The translations under genes were made by a program, and so were the position numbers. 64,000 bases of DNA from Lethocerus indicus (lineage: Eukaryota > Arthropoda > Insecta > Hemiptera > Belostomatidae): assembly GCA_019843655.1 (NCBI GenBank), contig JACDQD010000011.1, positions 17,898,604-17,962,603 on the forward strand, read 5' to 3'. How positions within the stretch are numbered: the stretch's first letter is position 1; each line of letters begins with the position of its first letter. Under the pieces are notes generated by a model. That model did not search any database. It was not told the origin of the DNA and saw only the letters and a program-made list of their open reading frames with translations. This document shows, in pieces, positions 62,689 to 64,000 of this stretch.

Positions 62689-63841
62689 ATGCATTCGGCG
62701 GTGAGACAAATCGTGGCGGCCAGGATGTCGGTTCGATTCCCGCGACGGCTACAGCCCTCCGCGAGGAGCAGCCACTGCCACAAGAACTCGGCCTGCACCA
62801 AACTTGGAATATGCCCGGCCCTCTGCACCCTGAAGAACCTGGCCGGCTACCTAAGCCCCTGGTACCTCCTCTGGAAGGTCGGCGTACCGAAGAACGCGAT
62901 AATTGGGTTCAGGCGGGGGCTCAAGAGGATACACTACCCCTGGTTGTCATACTGCCTCCCTTCTGGTAAGTATCACCCCACAGTACTTGGTACACCCAAG
63001 TTATGTTTCTGGCAGTGAATGTAATCAATATGCGTAAATACTCCTTTTCTCATACAAATAGCCGCGTACAAATCCTGTCTGCACTGTCATATGAACCCAC
63101 TACACGATATATATCTGAAATTAACAAAAATGACTTTAAAAGCGTTACATTTAAAGGGATATTCGTCGAGGTTAAACTGAGAAAAATTTTCTGAATCTGT
63201 CTATAAACAATAATTATATATCGTCCTACAATGTGTATCGTATTTGTTAGCACTGGCTCTGGGTGTTGGTGACTACGTTGCTCAAAACTGGTACTCGACC
63301 AACTCTTGCAGGCAGTACGATTACAACAGAACAATGAAATACGCCCTCATTGGATTCGGTCTACTGGTAAGAGATAATATTCAATATTAGTCTTAACCTA
63401 TACTCTTTGCACTACCGGGATTCGATCACCAGGTTCCGACTCGAGTTCATCTACCCATCAGTTGGACCGGAAGCCTTCAGATTTCAATTTCTGGTCCCGG
63501 AAACCTTCACTCAATCGATAATAATTATTAATTTATTTTTTAATGCAATCTTTTCGATATTTTTAATTGTACATTTAAGCGTTTTTGTTGTGAACGAGCA
63601 GGGCCCGATACTGTACAAGTGGAACTACTATCTGAACCGTATGTTGAGATGCAAATCGAGGGCGAGTTTCGTGGCCTGGAAAATAACTTTGAACCAAGTT
63701 TTGCTGGCCCCCGTTCTGCTCGGGCTGGTCATCTCCATCTGGGACATGGTCAACATCAGGGACAAGTGGCCCGACGTACAGCCGCTCTGGGAGGGCCGCT
63801 ACAAGAAACCGTTCTGGGAGATTATCATGCTCAACGTTCAG
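62689..63841 (+). CDS. Mpv17/PMP22-family membrane protein, 3' part outside the window (exons 62689-62965, 63251-63366, 63602-63841)
   Basis: Joining the three exons gives 211 residues without a stop. Introns are 62966-63250 (GTAAGT...TTTGTTAG) and 63367-63601 (GTAAGA...GAGCAG); a third starts at GTATTG, 63842. Family marks are the ALGVGDYVAQ signature (about 95-104), D116...R119, G127, the GPILYKWNYYL block (132-142) and VAWKITLNQVLLAP, where Asn replaces the usual Asp of the DQ pair. The WP..Q..NF..VP C-terminus is not reached. The first ~75 residues are Arg/Lys-rich with few acids, fitting a mitochondrial presequence, and are longer than in most family members; Met13 (62725) is an alternative start. 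Family members are small multi-span proteins of the mitochondrial inner or peroxisomal membrane with poorly defined channel-like or nucleotide-homeostasis roles. Which paralogue this is (Mpv17, Mpv17L2 or other) I cannot say. Confidence 0.8.
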
Positions 63842-64000
63842 GTATTGAGGAGAACCTTAATAACACCCTCTGCTTTTAAATTGGGTAAAATAAAAACCCG
63901 ACAAAATAGGTTATGTTGAAATAATAATAGAGTTAACTCGGATTGAAATAACTCTGATCTTGTAATAATCATCTTCGGTAGCATTGTTTTTGCACTCTGG

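Noticed and set aside
1..64000. CRISPR array, prokaryotic operons, viral or phage genes
   Set aside because: Nothing of the kind was seen; the spliced genes and microsatellites indicate a eukaryotic nuclear genome.

Overview
The window looks like nuclear DNA of an arthropod, most likely an insect. Two intron-containing genes with high-GC coding exons sit at the right end of a long, AT-rich region that is full of repeats. The receptor at 57402-58797 has the features of insect FMRFamide receptors. There are many (TA)n microsatellites, and nothing resembles bacterial operons.

Layout. (1) 1 to about 49.68 kb: no gene I can recognise. It holds degraded copies of several dispersed repeat families, which I label A (tRNA-like B-box plus a tail), B (about 250-bp element with a CGGTGGGAGAAACC core), C (a motif that can be folded as a hammerhead ribozyme), D and E. 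It also holds an 11-bp minisatellite (2772-3044) and a perfect 54-bp inverted repeat (40429-40660). (2) About 49.7-56.0 kb: a compositionally distinct AT-rich block without those families. It is made of tandemly duplicated pieces, including three copies of a 70-77-bp exon-like segment with intact minus-strand splice signals and two copies of a promoter-like segment with YY1-like and NRF1/EWG-like sites. I read this as a duplicated minus-strand transcription unit, probably a long noncoding RNA or a decayed gene; this is the best candidate for an undescribed system. (3) 57.26-58.9 kb: an FMRFamide-receptor-like GPCR (two coding exons, 439 aa, 76-bp intron). (4) 58.9-62.4 kb: AT-rich intergenic DNA with two long (TA)n runs and a head-to-head pair of tRNA-like halves. 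(5) 62.48-64.0 kb: an Mpv17/PMP22-family membrane protein gene, three exons seen, the 3' end beyond the window, with two TATCGATA promoter motifs upstream.

The two genes lie head to tail on the + strand and show no functional link: one is a neuropeptide receptor at the cell surface, the other a probable mitochondrial inner-membrane protein. Repeat-family boundaries come from reading by eye and are approximate.
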